A program made the translations under genes and the position numbers. 64,000 bases of DNA, from positions 7,626,001 to 7,690,000 of the forward strand of contig CP075494.1 of NCBI GenBank assembly GCA_021613535.1, given 5' to 3'. The stretch comes from Adineta vaga (lineage: Eukaryota > Rotifera). This document shows, in pieces, positions 38,601 through 55,052 of the stretch (the stretch's first letter is position 1; each line of letters begins with the position of its first letter). The notes below the pieces were generated by a model. The model was not told the origin of the DNA, ran no database searches, and was given only the letters and a program-made list of their open reading frames with translations.

Positions 38601-41600
38601 TATCAATGCTTCATTTTCTTTTTTTTCAATTCCATCTAAGGTATCGATGATCGTTTATATGTACATGTGTAATTTTCATTGATATTCAAATTTGATCAAT
38701 AGTCAAAAGAATAAGAGAAAGAACGAAAGAGCATATCAGTCATAGAGATGTTTTTAGCGAGTAAACCCCGTAAGATCAAAATTGATTTGTAAATTTCGTT
38801 TCTTTTTTGTAATAAAAATGATCTATTTTTAGCTCGACCCAAATCATCAACAACTCGATCTCGATTGAATTCAGATAGTAGTACAACATCAATTCGTTCA
38901 CGACCAAGTGGAGGTATTCCAACACGAACGACTTCATCCATTTCTGCAGGTAATTTAAATGGAAACTCATGAAAATTAGAAAATATTCGAGACATAACTA
39001 AATATAGTTTCATCATCTAATAATTCTCGTATTCGTTCATCTTCGAGTATATCTCGCCCACATGCATCTGCAACAATAACAACAACAACAGGAGGTATTA
39101 TCATTATTATCTCTTGCTCTTCTTCGTGTTGTCCGATATCTGTATTAGTCGTTTTTCTAACACGTGTTTCTATTATTGTTGTTTGATTCAGTCATATGTA
39201 CATTTATTGCATGATGATGTAAGATATATTGATCATGCAGAGAACAAGATGTTTGATGTAGTAAAGAATATTAAAACGAGATAATTGAATTAAATGAATT
39301 GTAAGAGAAATCTTTTTGTTTTTAGCTGCTGCCAGTGGTGCTGTTGATGAAGCACTGTTTGAAGATGCATTCAATTCATCTCATGCAATGTCGGTAAGAA
39401 TGATAACTTTGACCTATTGTAATCTAAGATGAGAAAACATTTGCTTATATGTCAACTATCCCATCTGGCAAAGATATATATATATATTATCTCATCAAAT
39501 GTATTGAATCCTGAAGATATTTTCTTTGAATTTAAGATTTCATCGGGTAAAGATGTTGAAAATCAATTGTTGGCAGTTCGAGAAATACTTGCCGATACAA
39601 ATAATGATTGGGAGAAACGTGTTGAAGCAGTAAGAAAAGTTAATTTATTAATTTTATCACACATGTTTATTCAATTTAGATCAAACGTTTACGTTCGATC
39701 ATATCCGGTGGTGGTGATCAATACGATGAATTTTTTCGGACACTTCGTCAACTTGATTTACCGTTAGTCGCAACTGTCAAAGATTTACGTTCACAAATTG
39801 TTCGTGAAATTTGCATTACACTTGCATTTATGTCAATACGTTTAACAAATCGTTTGGAACGAACAGTAGAATTTGTTCTTCCTGCGATGCTTAATCTTAT
39901 TCAAAATAGTGTAAAAGTCATGGCTACAAGTGGAACTGTTGCTTTGCGTTATATTATAACTAATACTCAATCGAGTAAACTTATTCCATTAATATTAGAT
40001 GGAAGTGTATCAAAATCGAAAGATATTCGAAGGTTAGTTGATATTTGTTCTTTCTTCCATTATTGATCACAAAAGATTTTGATTTTGTATTTTATAGACA
40101 AGCTTATGAGCTATTAGTTATTATACTTTCACAATGGAATTTTGTTTACCTGGAAAAGCATGGTCAATTAATGCATGATGTGATTAAAAAAGGTTTATCA
40201 GATGCTGATGCAGAAGCAAGATCAAATGCTCGAAAAGCATTTGGATCATTTCGTGAACATTTTCCAGCCATAGCTGAGACACTTCTTGCTTCATTGGAAC
40301 CATCAAAAAAGAAGACATTGATGGTTTGTTTCGAAATTAATAATGAAAGTTTTCTTCAATTAGTATTCATCATTAAAATAGGGTGAAATGAGCAATGCAT
40401 CAAGTACACATTCATTAGCAAGTGTTGGTAGTTCAAGAATACGTTCTGGAAAAGAGTTAGTAAAATTCAAAAGAAAATAAATTGTTTTGTATTGAATGGT
40501 TTGTTTCTTTTAGAACGGCATCAAGACAATTGAGAAGAGAAAGCATTGGTAAGACATCTAATTTTATTTGAAATTAAAAGAAAATCTGTTCGTTATTATT
40601 CTATTATTTAGAGAAACAAAATTCATCGAGTAATTTAGCTCGTTCATCAAGTGCGAATGAACTCGCGCTACGACAGAAAAATTCTCTATCAAACAGTAAG
40701 TTATGACACTATTTCGATGAATCAATTCGAATAATATTATTCTTTCAAGGTTTAAATTCAACTGGTATTCCAACAAAAACAAGTAAAGATTGATCACGAA
40801 GATTTGATTGTATGCTCTATATAAATGATTTAGGTCGAACTCGATATCTTCCTCAACAATCGAATGTAGCAAAATCTGCTTCAACAACATCAGCTCGTCC
40901 ACCACAAATTGTTTCTCAATCTCAACCTGGTAGTCGTTCAACATCACCAAATTCATTACGACTATCTTATCTTTCATCGTCATCACGTACACCGACGAAT
41001 GCTCGTGCACGAATACCAATTAGTTCAAATGGAGGTTCAAGAATATCGAGTCGAGAATCAAGTCCAGGACGAACAAGTACGTTTGGAATTCTTTTGTGTT
41101 CTTTTTCACTTTAATTCATATGTGAAAGTGAGATATGTCATTATCAAATACTGAGACATTTTTCAGCTTTGTCTATCAATGGTGTCAGTGGTAATAGACG
41201 TCGATCAGGACGTAAGTTTTGTAGGATAAATATATGTTGTGTGTTAATATCTTAGTTGTGATTTCTTGATTAATAGGATTTCTTAATTAACATGATAGCA
41301 TTTATTATTTGAAATTGAAATGATTATATTTATATTTTAGGATCTTATGGTTATCGAGGACCAGGAAGTGATTATGGTGATCATGGAGGTCAACGTCGTG
41401 TTAGTGGTTCTTGGTATGGTGATAGTGGTGATGATGCATCAGAAACATCAAGTATCTGTTCAGAAAGATCATTGGAAGTATGTTTACAAACAATGATAAT
41501 CTTAATGAATTGATCTATGAGAGAAAATCATGTATTTGTTTTTAGGATATTGCTGATGTTTTACGTCGTATGTCAAGTAATGAATGGGCTGAACGAAAAG

Positions 41601-44600
41601 AAAGTTTATCTAGTTTATATCACATGATTCGAGCTGGTCGTGTATTCAGGTATGCTATTACTTAAGTCTGTAAGTCTTATCTAAAATTTTGTACATTGAA
41701 GTCCTCCAGAATTGAAACGTTTAACAGAATTATTAACAAAACGTTTCTATGATCCACATTCACAAGTGTTTGCTTCGTTTCTTGATGTTCTACCTGAATT
41801 TATCATTGCATATAAACGTGAATTAAATGATTGGCTTTATGCTTTATTAACTCGTTTATTAATTCGTTTGGGTGCAGCTGATTTACTTGATTCCGTTGCA
41901 AAAAAATTAAAACATTGTTTAACAATTGTTAACTCTTCGTTTGATGTTCATGCGCAATTTACAGTACTCATTCGATTTGTTAATGATAATTCATCAGCAC
42001 CAAGCGTAAAAGCAAAAGAAATTGTTTTACGTTATTTACAACAAGTTATTCAACATATGGAACCGGTAGATATCACTAATAAAAGTGATATACGAACTGC
42101 TCTATCAAAAATTATTAATTGGTCAAGTGAACCGAAAAGCATTGAAATGAGAAAAGTAAGATTATGCTTAATATTTGACAACTTTCTACAATGTCATTAT
42201 AGGCAGCACAAGCCGTTATTTTTGCTCTATATAATCTGAATCGACCTGAATTCAATCTGATGCTTACTGCACTACCACAAGATTATCAAGTAAGGATTCG
42301 TTAATGAAGTATAGATCATGGTTCGATGCTTCATTCTTTGATTATTATTATAGTTTAGAAAAGTGTTGAAGATCTGTAATCGAGAACTCTGTAGGAATAC
42401 AAATGTATCGTATTAAAGAGCTTTTGTACGACATTATATTATGCACTCTCTTCCTTTTTTATTCGTAATTTTATGTGAAAAGAACATAAAGAGTAAATCC
42501 TTCGTAGTTTGTTCTCAGCATACATTTACTCTATCTGGGAAAATAAGAACACTTTCAATGAAATCATTCGCAAAAATCTACGTGCTAAAAATGAATAAGA
42601 GCAGATCTGATGTAGATTATCTAGTGTAAATATTTAGAGTGATGATTTGCGCTTGTATCTAAAGATAGATTTATCAATTATTAAGAAGTTTTAAAGTTGT
42701 CTGGATCTTTCAAGAAAAACTTATCCTTCTCTAGCAAGAAATGTATTCATTTGCCTTTGTCATTTTCTTTTACATTTATTCATTCATTAAATCATGACCC
42801 GAGGAAATGTCGTCTGGAAACTGAATTTCAAAGTTTAAAAACAATGCCATATATCTTTTCTAGGATACTGCAGCAAAAATTATTCAATCTGCTAATGATA
42901 CTCCGTCACAACTTGACAACAAGTAAAACAAAATCTTTCGTCTCTTTGTCTTCTTTAATATTTTCTATTCATTTCATTTTTAGATATGACTTTTTTCGAC
43001 GAACAAGTCTTTCTGGTTTACCATCACCTATGACAACATCAATGCATTCCGATGTTCATGCACCAACATACGCTTCTGACATGCGTATTTTAATGGAAAA
43101 TATGCAAGCATTAAATGTTAATCATCGTCAAGAAGATTCATTAATGAATTCAGCACCATTAAAAGATAAAGAACATCGTTCAATGATACCAGTTCGTCAT
43201 CATACATCGCAATCATATCATTCACGAGCACATCAAACAGAACCATCAGACGTATGTAATCTGAGATCATGCTAATTTTGTTTCTTTTATGATGTAATTA
43301 ATGTAGAGTATTTCTGATGCTACTGATCGTCCTGAAGCAATTGATCAAGCTCTTAACACCGCTAATAATAATGCAGTATCAAAAGATCAACGACAACATG
43401 CTCTCCGTTGTATTTTAAAATTTGCTAAAATCAATGATATTGAAACATGGGATTTAGCATTTAGTAAAACATTAAACGTTGTAACACAAATTCTGGATAA
43501 TCCTACAGATGATATTATCTATAAAGTCTATAGTTTACGAATCTTACGGGAATTATTAATACATCATACAAATTTATTTATGAATTATATTGAATTAACA
43601 ATATTTCGTATTCTAAAAGCTCAAAGTGAAAGTGAAAGCGAAGTAAATAGTATCATATCTATGAATGTCAAAGTCTTCACTTTCTTCTTTCTTAAGATTA
43701 CTCGTTTTGCCGAACAAGCAGCACATGCTGCTGCTGAACATTTACCAGCAGAGAATACTGTTCGAGTATTGAAACCAATTATAGAACAAGCGAAATATCC
43801 AATGAATCAATCTGCTATAGCTATGTTACAAAAAACAATTGAACTAATGAATAAAGAAATCTGTATTGAATTAATGCCTGAAATGATTCCACCACTTTTA
43901 ACGGTAAAGAAATTTTTCTCTATTTCATTTTTGTTCTTTTTTCTCAAATAAAAGGTATGGGATAGTAATTCCCATAATATCACCGGTGCAACTAGTGTAA
44001 GTGCATGAGATAAACGTAAGCGAACAGTGTTTTTTTGTGTGCAGGAAATGAAGATGTCAATGCTTTTTGCGAAAAACCTGCATGTTGAAAAAGGCATTAA
44101 AACAAAACTGCTTGAGACATCAACTTGTACTTTGATAGAAAATAAAACCATTTGTTTAAATTCTAGTCATGGGATAATGAAACATCAAGTGTACGGAAAG
44201 CAGCAGTCTTCTGTTTAGTATCAATTTATATGGTTGTTGGTGATGCTCTACGTACACATTTGCACAAACTAAGTGCAAGCAAGGTAATGAATGTTTTCTA
44301 TTCTTTCATATACTTTTCGGACATATTTATTACGTTTGATTATTGATCAATAATGTATAGATAGAAACGCTAACTAATGACTCCTTCATAAATCATTAAA
44401 ATGTAATTTGACATACTACCACTAATATGTAGTCATCAGAGACATAACATCGATTTTCAGATAAATTAAAATAATTATTATGATTAGCAGAATTCTTTTA
44501 TAGTCAAAGAATTTCGATAAAATGTCACTAGAAAGAAGCAAATGCTTAGGAATAGATGACAGTTTTGTTTTTGAAAATAACATAGATGTAAATTACGATG

Positions 44601-45410
44601 AATTGTGTTAGATTTTCTAAGAAAGAAAATAAATCTATGCTACACTTATTGCTCCTATGCATATTTCAAAATCAACGTCATCATGCATAAAATGCAAAAA
44701 GACAATGTCGCACTCGATCTGTTCTTCTTCGATAGTCATCTTTATGATTAATGACTACTATAACTTTTAATGATGTTAGCGAACCTTGCTTTGTAACATT
44801 TCTTAGGTTATTCTCTTAGGTTATTCTCTTAGGTAAATTGATCTACAAAGAAAATTTTGTGCAACTCACTAAAAGTTCACTTTAACGGACTGTATTGACT
44901 GAAAACTAATGTCTCGCAAAACAGAAATGATAGTCTACGATAAAAATGTTGAAATAATTGTTATGTGACATTTTAACTATGTCGCGAAGAAAAAAAAACT
45001 AAACATCTAAAAATGAACTGCAATGTTCTTTACAGGAAACATTCGAATGACTAACCATCAATAATGACAGCTACTTTTTTTTCTCATATTTCATAGATTA
45101 TTATCGATATTTGTTTCCTAACTACTGGATAATTAGTCTAAAGAATGATGATTATAAATAAGAACATTGTCGAAAATCCAGATTTAGATTTCAATTATTT
45201 CCAATGAGACTTTCTTAGTGTTCTTTTTTACTTTAGAATATCTTTCTTAATTAGGATATCTGCTTAGCTATAAATATAAATCCTATTCTTCTATACTTTT
45301 AGCTTAAATTGTTAAATGTTTACATCTCAAAAGCTCAACAACAAACAACTACAAGTGTCTCCGAAAAATCAACACCATTGAATGGGCTTAACAATAATCA
45401 AACTTCCTAA
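35643..45410 (+). CDS. CLASP: CLASP (CLIP-associating microtubule protein)
   Basis: Microtubule plus-end rescue factor with TOG domains. Thirty exons, all phase-compatible, give 1,357 residues (human CLASP1 1,538); the first is 35643-35846, the 1.3-kb gap falls between 36235-36329 and 37631-37706, and the last is 45303-45410. TOG1 lies in the first eight exons (DRLGDSKDQVREAASNLL, LVEIYRHVGERIRGDIAKRD). A Ser/Arg linker holds GGIPTR. TOG2 is in 39537-40323 (DNQW-like NDWEKRVEAIKRLR, DLRSQIVREICITLA, KVMATSGTVALRYII, ADAEARSNARKAF). A long Ser/Arg-rich segment (40382-41477) includes STGIPTKT, resembling EB1-binding motifs. TOG3 follows from 41546 and a C-terminal HEAT domain from 43307 (ETSSVRKAAVFCLVSIYMVVGDALR). 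Three internal candidate first exons and one cassette exon are listed separately. Confidence 0.93.
36739..36766. repeat. (AG)n microsatellite in CLASP intron 5
   Basis: A nearly pure AG dinucleotide run in the long intron. Confidence 0.85.
36913..36944 (+). other. Candidate alternative first exon 1b of CLASP
   Basis: ATG and ten codons (start MTTIKRTS) end in phase 2 at a GTAAGT donor, the phase needed for exon 37631. It shares the KRTS stretch with candidate exon 1c about 600 bases downstream, as expected for a duplicated start exon. Confidence 0.5.
37507..37541 (+). other. Candidate alternative first exon 1c of CLASP
   Basis: ATG and eleven codons (start MKRTSPTQ) end in phase 2 at a GTAAGT donor, compatible with exon 37631. 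An isoform from here would start inside TOG1. Confidence 0.5.
38287..38434 (+). other. Candidate alternative first exon 1d of CLASP
   Basis: Forty-nine codons plus one base from ATG (start MDSSLFERF) are rich in Phe/Leu/Glu and end in phase 1 at GTATAC, matching exon 38833, which the TOG1-ending exon 37911-37993 also joins in phase 1. The product would lack TOG1, as vertebrate CLASP beta/gamma isoforms do. Confidence 0.55.
43955..43996 (+). other. Candidate 42-base cassette exon of CLASP
   Basis: Flanked by AAAAG and GTAAGT, it encodes VWDSNSHNITGATS in phase 0 between exons 43697-43903 and 44167-44283. Its start resembles the next exon's SWDNETSS, which suggests an exon duplication. Including it adds 14 residues without changing frame. 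Confidence 0.45.
44800..44833. repeat. Short 13-base tandem repeat in the last CLASP intron
   Basis: Two full copies of TTATTCTCTTAGG and one partial copy stand in direct tandem. Each carries an acceptor-like CTTAG. Confidence 0.8.
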
Positions 45411-46662
45411 CATTATCTTTCTTTGCTTGTTTTTTCTTTGATGTGCGTGTGTGTGTGTGTACATAGAAAGTTAGTCTTTTTACCTTTCTATTAACTTAAT
45501 GTACGTGTGTATTTAATAAAAACAAAGAACTTTTAACTTGATTGACAACGAGTTACCTATCATCATAGCGAATGCGAATAGATTTTTTCATATCCGAGAA
45601 TTCTGGAATTGATTGTTCATGGATAGAAACAAAATCAAAAGCTTTTACGAAAATCCTATTTATGCTTGTTTGTCATAACAGAAAAGAATTAGCAAGATTT
45701 ATTCGTCCAAATGATATATATGTATGTCTATTTATCTGTGTAATCAAATGAAGAAAAAAAGACGAAGATCAACAAAATATTCGTGGTGAAATTCATTAAA
45801 TAATTAGAAAATTAGCAATGCATGATTTGTCGGAAATAATTATTATTCATCCTAGAAAATTTTTCGTACATATCTCTGGTTAAAAGAACGAGTGGGCAGA
45901 GAACAAATATCGTTTTTAGTACGATAAACAGATGGACTACTTATGGATTCTGTTCAACAGATAAATAGCATCTGTTAATATTATCGTATTATATATATAT
46001 ACATGTATCGATTTATGGCTGGGAAGAATATTTGTATCGATTAGTAATATATTATAACATGGTTAGAATTCTAATGAATGTGATAATTGTTTTTATCTGT
46101 CACCAAACAGGATATATAAGATCCGAAATGATACAACTGATTCTATGTCATTTTTCTTTCTTTTGTAATCTTACACTTGTTAAAAAGAATACTTTCTTTT
46201 TGAACTTTTGAATTATTAATAAGCCTTTTTTTCTTTTATAAAATTAAAGTTAGTTTTCTTTATGTCAGAGAAAGAAAACAAGGTAAGTCTTCTATATTTA
46301 TATCAATTCTTTCTATTGAATGTGAAACACATCTGCATGTATTTGAATAACAATTCATTTCCGAAGAAGATTCTAATAAGAATATTAAAATCAAACAAAA
46401 AATCTCTCTATTAATAGAAAATATTCAACTCAAGCAATAGTATTATCTCAATGAATAACAAAAATATCTTTCACAGGGGGCGGAGATCGAAAATAGAGAG
46501 GGAAAGAAAGAGAAAAAAAGACGAAGAAAATTTTCTCTCTTCTTATATTTTCTCCACTTCTTTTTCTCTTCTCGCGTCTCATCGGTGTCATTTCATTCAC
46601 CTTCAATCCATACTCAACATTGTCTTTTCAAGCCTTTCTTGCATTTCAGACTTCTCATCAAT
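45411..46662. other. Intergenic, CLASP 3' flank and neuropeptide upstream region
   Basis: Contains a (GT)n run at 45446-45460 and an acceptor-like TTGCATTTCAG ending at 46649, 13 bases before the precursor ATG. No coding sequence recognised. Confidence 0.5.
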
Positions 46663-47394
46663 ATGAAATTGTATTTTTTTTTATTCGTTGTACTTATCGT
46701 TCTGGTACAAACCTTTTCGTCATATGCTGAACAATCGGATAGCTCGTCGGAAAATGAAAATCTCGATCGGTAAGTCAACAGAATTCATATTCTTCAACTT
46801 ATCAAGTTTATCTTTCTATTGAATCATCTGTTACAGATTAATGAAGGAAAATCTAAGTGTATCGAAAGGTGTCTAGTTTTCCGATAGAGTTTAGTGCTTA
46901 AGTATTCATCATAATATTATATTCTCTGCTCGTGAAAAATGAGTTGAAGTATTTATTTGCATAGTCATTTCTTATTATTTTTCGATGAGAATAGCATGTT
47001 GTCCTCCAGGATTGTTAAATCAACTGATTAATATTTACATCAATGGAATTCTTAGTTCGATTGGTTCGTGGTTCAATTGAGTTGTTCATTAGATTTAGTA
47101 CTTGTTTAATTTATGAAAATGATGTTCTTTCTTTTTTATAGTGTCTTGAACAAACGTTTGAGTTCACAATGGGGAAAACGTTTACAAAAAGTTTGGGGAA
47201 AACGATCTGAAAGTGATAATACCGAGCTCTATCAACATATTCTCCGTGAACTTTATCACAATGCACGTTTACGTCAACTCGAACATCCTCTACATTCAGA
47301 TGACAATGATCGTAGGTAAATATTTATTATTTCATTAGTGATTAATTTACTAACATGTTTTGTTCTATCTTTTAGTGAATCTTTCAACTCTTGA
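46663..47394 (+). CDS. Neuropeptide precursor with two predicted Trp-amide peptides
   Basis: Three exons (46663-46769, 47142-47315, 47376-47394) give a 99-residue prepropeptide. Residues 1 to about 22 form a hydrophobic signal peptide (FFLFVVLIVLVQTFSSYA). An acidic spacer follows, then the processing block NKR-LSSQWG-KR-LQKVWG-KR. Each peptide is bounded by dibasic KR sites and ends in Gly, the amide donor, so the predicted products are LSSQW-amide and LQKVW-amide. The rest (about 43 residues, ending ESFNS) is a charged C-terminal spacer. The layout is typical of invertebrate neuropeptide genes. C-terminal W-amide recalls APGWamide and the VW-amide ends of lophotrochozoan myoinhibitory peptides, but neither core motif is present, so I leave the family open. 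Introns are phase 2 throughout. Confidence 0.85.
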
Positions 47395-49158
47395 AGAGTT
47401 CGTAGCACAGCATTCAACAAGGAATAATGACAATTCAAAAGAAACGGAAAATATGTTATAAAAAAATCCTAAAGAATAATCTTAATCCTTTTTTCTTTAT
47501 CTCTCATTTTTTTTCTTATAAATTTTTGTGTCATATTCTACTACAACAAATAAAACATTATTCAACGTGCTGTGCATATTTTTGTAACATCAAGTTGATG
47601 TCTAACTTATTCGAAGTAATAGAAAGATAAAGGAAGACTATTCATTATATTCAATTCTGGCATTTGTTTTTAGTACAAATGACTCATATGAACAGGCAGA
47701 GAAGTATCGATGCTTTGTGTTTTACATATTTATTGGCAATTAAATCAAATTTATTTATGAAACGAACTTTGTTATTAATATTTTTGAAATTGAGTTTGAG
47801 AAAACATCGTATTGTTGAATGAAATCAAGAGAACAGCTTTAGAGGTTAATTAGATAAAATGTCAATATTCTCGATTTTTGAAACAGAGGAACTACGCATG
47901 ATCTTGTAGCTATATAAAGTTTCTTGAATCGTTTTGAGAAAATATTTGACTTTTATTCTGTGAGACTAGCTGTATTTCTTGATGGTTATTTATTTTGAAA
48001 GTAGCATGCAAAGATTGAGTAAGACAGTCGTTTTTCTTTTGCTGAAAATAACATAATTCACTAGATGTCTATGGTTTCATCATGCAAGAGAATTTAAAAT
48101 ACCATCTTCAAAGATTAAGATAGTCGGATAGAACAAAAAGCTTGACAATAGATTTCAAAAGATAGGATCAATAGAAATGCGAAAAACATGATATGCTTCA
48201 AAGAAATAACTAACTACCTATTCATCTGACAATCTATCTTTTCAATCTGAAACAGATATTACTGACAGTTGCATATGTCAACTCCATATATCAAATCAAC
48301 TATCAAAAACAATCTAGAAACCGGCTGATTTCAATGGCGATTTCTTTCGCGGAGAAATGATTTCCGTGCAAATCGTAAAGTGCATCAATTGTAATTCTCC
48401 TCTTCACTAAAATCAATCTGAAAACCACCGTGTCTAATCTTATTTAGCATATAGTTTTCGATGAGAGAAAAATATGTTTAATAACGTTGCTTTAATTTAA
48501 TCCATTCCGGATATTAAACATTTATTTTCGGAGGGAAAATTATAGATATGACTTTCAGGATTATTGACTTTATTAACTTCAATATCTTTTTCGAACGAAA
48601 TTACCTCGCGGAGGTTGAACAGTTTACAATTTCAATTATCTAATCTATATATGACACTGTTTTTCTTCTGTTAATATAAGCAATCGACATAGTATATTTC
48701 ATTCATAGAAAAAATCTCAATCAAATAAAAAGAACGGATTATTCATTTAATACATTTCAAAATACGCTTATAGAGAAATAATGCAAAAAAAAAGAAAAAC
48801 GCTGGAACAATTAAATTGGAATGAATTGAACATATTCAGGAAAAGAAGAAGAAAGGAATATATTATTGTATAAAATAAATTCATATGTTATTGAATTAAA
48901 GCACAAATAAATCTACGAAAATATCGAAAAGAAAAACGAAACCCGGAAGAATATGTTAAAAAAACACTTTTGTTTTCATAGTTTCCTACAAAAAAAAATA
49001 TGTTATTAAACTCAATGTACTCAAAGCATCACTGAATACATTTTGTTTAATCTAAATTTCCACAACTAAATTAAAAAAAAACGAGTAATATATAGTCGAA
49101 TATTTCCATTATCAAGACGATTCCAACAGAAAAACAAAGAGAAGGAAAGGAATACTTT
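47395..49158. other. Intergenic, 1.8 kb
   Basis: AT-rich sequence between convergent genes. No exon, RNA or repeat recognised. Confidence 0.5.
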
Positions 49159-53066
<3,908 letters not shown>

Positions 53067-53856
53067 TAGTAAAATATGAAATCTAGAAAAGAAGAGTAGA
53101 TATCTCCATATTCCTATCGAATCGATTGTAAAATGAACAAACATAAGTGTCAAATGAGTCGTCAACAACGTTAGTGATCACGTCTACACACTTACGTTAC
53201 ATCTGATATTTGTTTAGTGTGTACATGGTGATCAACGAAAGGAAGTGTCACATCACAATCATATCGAATGATTGAACTTCTATTGTGTTGAGATCGGCAT
53301 TCAATCAAAACTGTTGTATTGAACTTTTTCGCTTTCTCTTACTCAATTTGTTTTTATTTTTTTCAAAAAGAAAAGAACGAGAAACAATGAACAGAACAAA
53401 TGTAAAATAATATTCAATGATTCACCATTTAAAAGTAAAGGAGGACAAAACTGATAAAACGCAACCAATGTTTTTAAAGCAGCGTTCGTTTATATCCAAC
53501 TATTTCACTGATAGCATTACCTTATCTTACCGAAAAAATCGGTCAGATTTCTATACGGTAGTTCTTGAGTGTAATATTTAACTACCGCCATCTATCGAAC
53601 TAGAAAATATATTTCTTCTCTATTTCTTTTTGAATTTTTTTTCTAATTATATCTTAATTTTTTTATGAGAAATTTTCTTGAATCTAATTGAATTGATTAC
53701 TATCGTATATATCACGCGTAATTCGATTCGAGATAATCATATATTTATACTATTTCTCACCACTCACACACTACTTTTTTCTCTTTCCGTTCTTATAGTT
53801 ATTTATAAATATACAATAAGATAAATTCATTCATTGATTCATATTTGAAAGATCAA
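53067..53856. promoter_or_regulatory. Divergent intergenic region between DPYS and PCYT1
   Basis: 790 bases between divergent starts, presumed to hold both promoters. No specific element recognised. Confidence 0.4.
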
Positions 53857-55052
53857 ATGACTGATAAATCAACTCCAACAACACCAGGTGTTTCAGGTGT
53901 CGATGAATGGCATGATGCATCAGCAGAAAATAGTCCAGCAACTGATGAATCTTCAGCAAACCAAGAATCAAAGAAGAAAGCAAATACTGGAACTAATGAA
54001 AAACGTTCCATGCAATTCAGTGGTGGTCTTGATATCAATGTTGACTTAAATTTAGGTCCAGCACCTTTATCCTATGAAGAAAAAGCGATAAAAGAACGAG
54101 AAAATTGTGATTATACAACAAAAATTACAATAGACATGGCTAAAAATGGTACAGCTCCACGAAAAATTCGTATTTATGCTGATGGTAAGAAAGATTTTTT
54201 AAAGATTTACTCAATGATAGAAAATCAATCTTTAGGTATTTATGATTTATTTCATGCTGGTCATGCTCGTCAATTAATGCAAGCCAAGAATATATTTAAA
54301 AATGTTTATCTTCTTGTTGGCGTTTGTAATGATGATTTAACACATAGTAAGAAGGGTAAAACAGTTATGGATGAAGCTGAACGTTATGAAAGTGTACGAC
54401 ATTGTCGTTATGTCGATGAAGTTGTGATTGATGCACCATGGGTACTTGATGATGAATTTTTGACACAAAATAAAATTGATTTTGTTGCTCATGATGAAAT
54501 TCCATATGGAGCTGAAGGAAGTGATGATATTTATCAACATATCAAAGTAAATACAAACATTTCATTGATGTGTTTATGAATTGATTATTTTAGGCTCGTG
54601 GTATGTTCGTTGCTACTCAACGTACTGAAGGTGTTTCAACATCTGATATTATCTGTCGTCTTGTTCGTGATTATGATATGTATGTTCGACGTAATTTAGC
54701 TCGTGGATATTCAGCACAAGATTTAAATGTTGGATTTATCAAGAAAAATCAACTGGAATTTCAATCAAAAATTGATAATGTCAAATCAAAATTTCGTTCA
54801 TATGAAGAAGAATCGAAAACATTTATGGAACGTTGGGAAGATCGAAGTAAAGAATATATTCATAGTTTCATCGGTTTATTTGAAAAAACTGGTGTTTTAC
54901 ATTTACTTCATCGTTCTCAATCACCCTTTATGATTGCTGGTGGTCATAGTGGTAAAAGTGACACTGAAGATGAAGATCTCATTGCATCAAAACATGTTCG
55001 TCAAGATAAAAAATCCGAACAAACTAATAAAACAACGAATGAAACGAGATAA
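53857..55052 (+). CDS. PCYT1: CTP:phosphocholine cytidylyltransferase
   Basis: Makes CDP-choline, the rate-limiting step of the Kennedy pathway to phosphatidylcholine. Three exons (53857-54184, 54236-54546, 54594-55052) give 365 residues (human PCYT1A 367). Seen: acidic/Ser N-terminus, [20 protein letters not shown] with the HxGH nucleotidyltransferase signature, [33 protein letters not shown], and [20 protein letters not shown] charged amphipathic region (about 245-310, with repeats of [18 protein letters not shown] type) corresponds to the lipid-sensing M domain. The tail is Ser/Asp/Glu-rich and may be phosphorylated. The first intron is 51 bases with no stop; retention would insert 17 residues into the catalytic core, so it is presumably spliced. 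ATG 53857 is the first in frame. Confidence 0.95.

Noticed and set aside
40564-41019. 151-codon minus-strand frame opposite CLASP
   Set aside because: Antisense of the Ser/Thr/Arg-rich CLASP linker exons; crosses several CLASP splice sites.
54185-54235. Continuous frame through PCYT1 intron 1
   Set aside because: The 51 bases have GT/AG borders and interrupt the catalytic [12 protein letters not shown] motif, so they are an intron despite having no stop.
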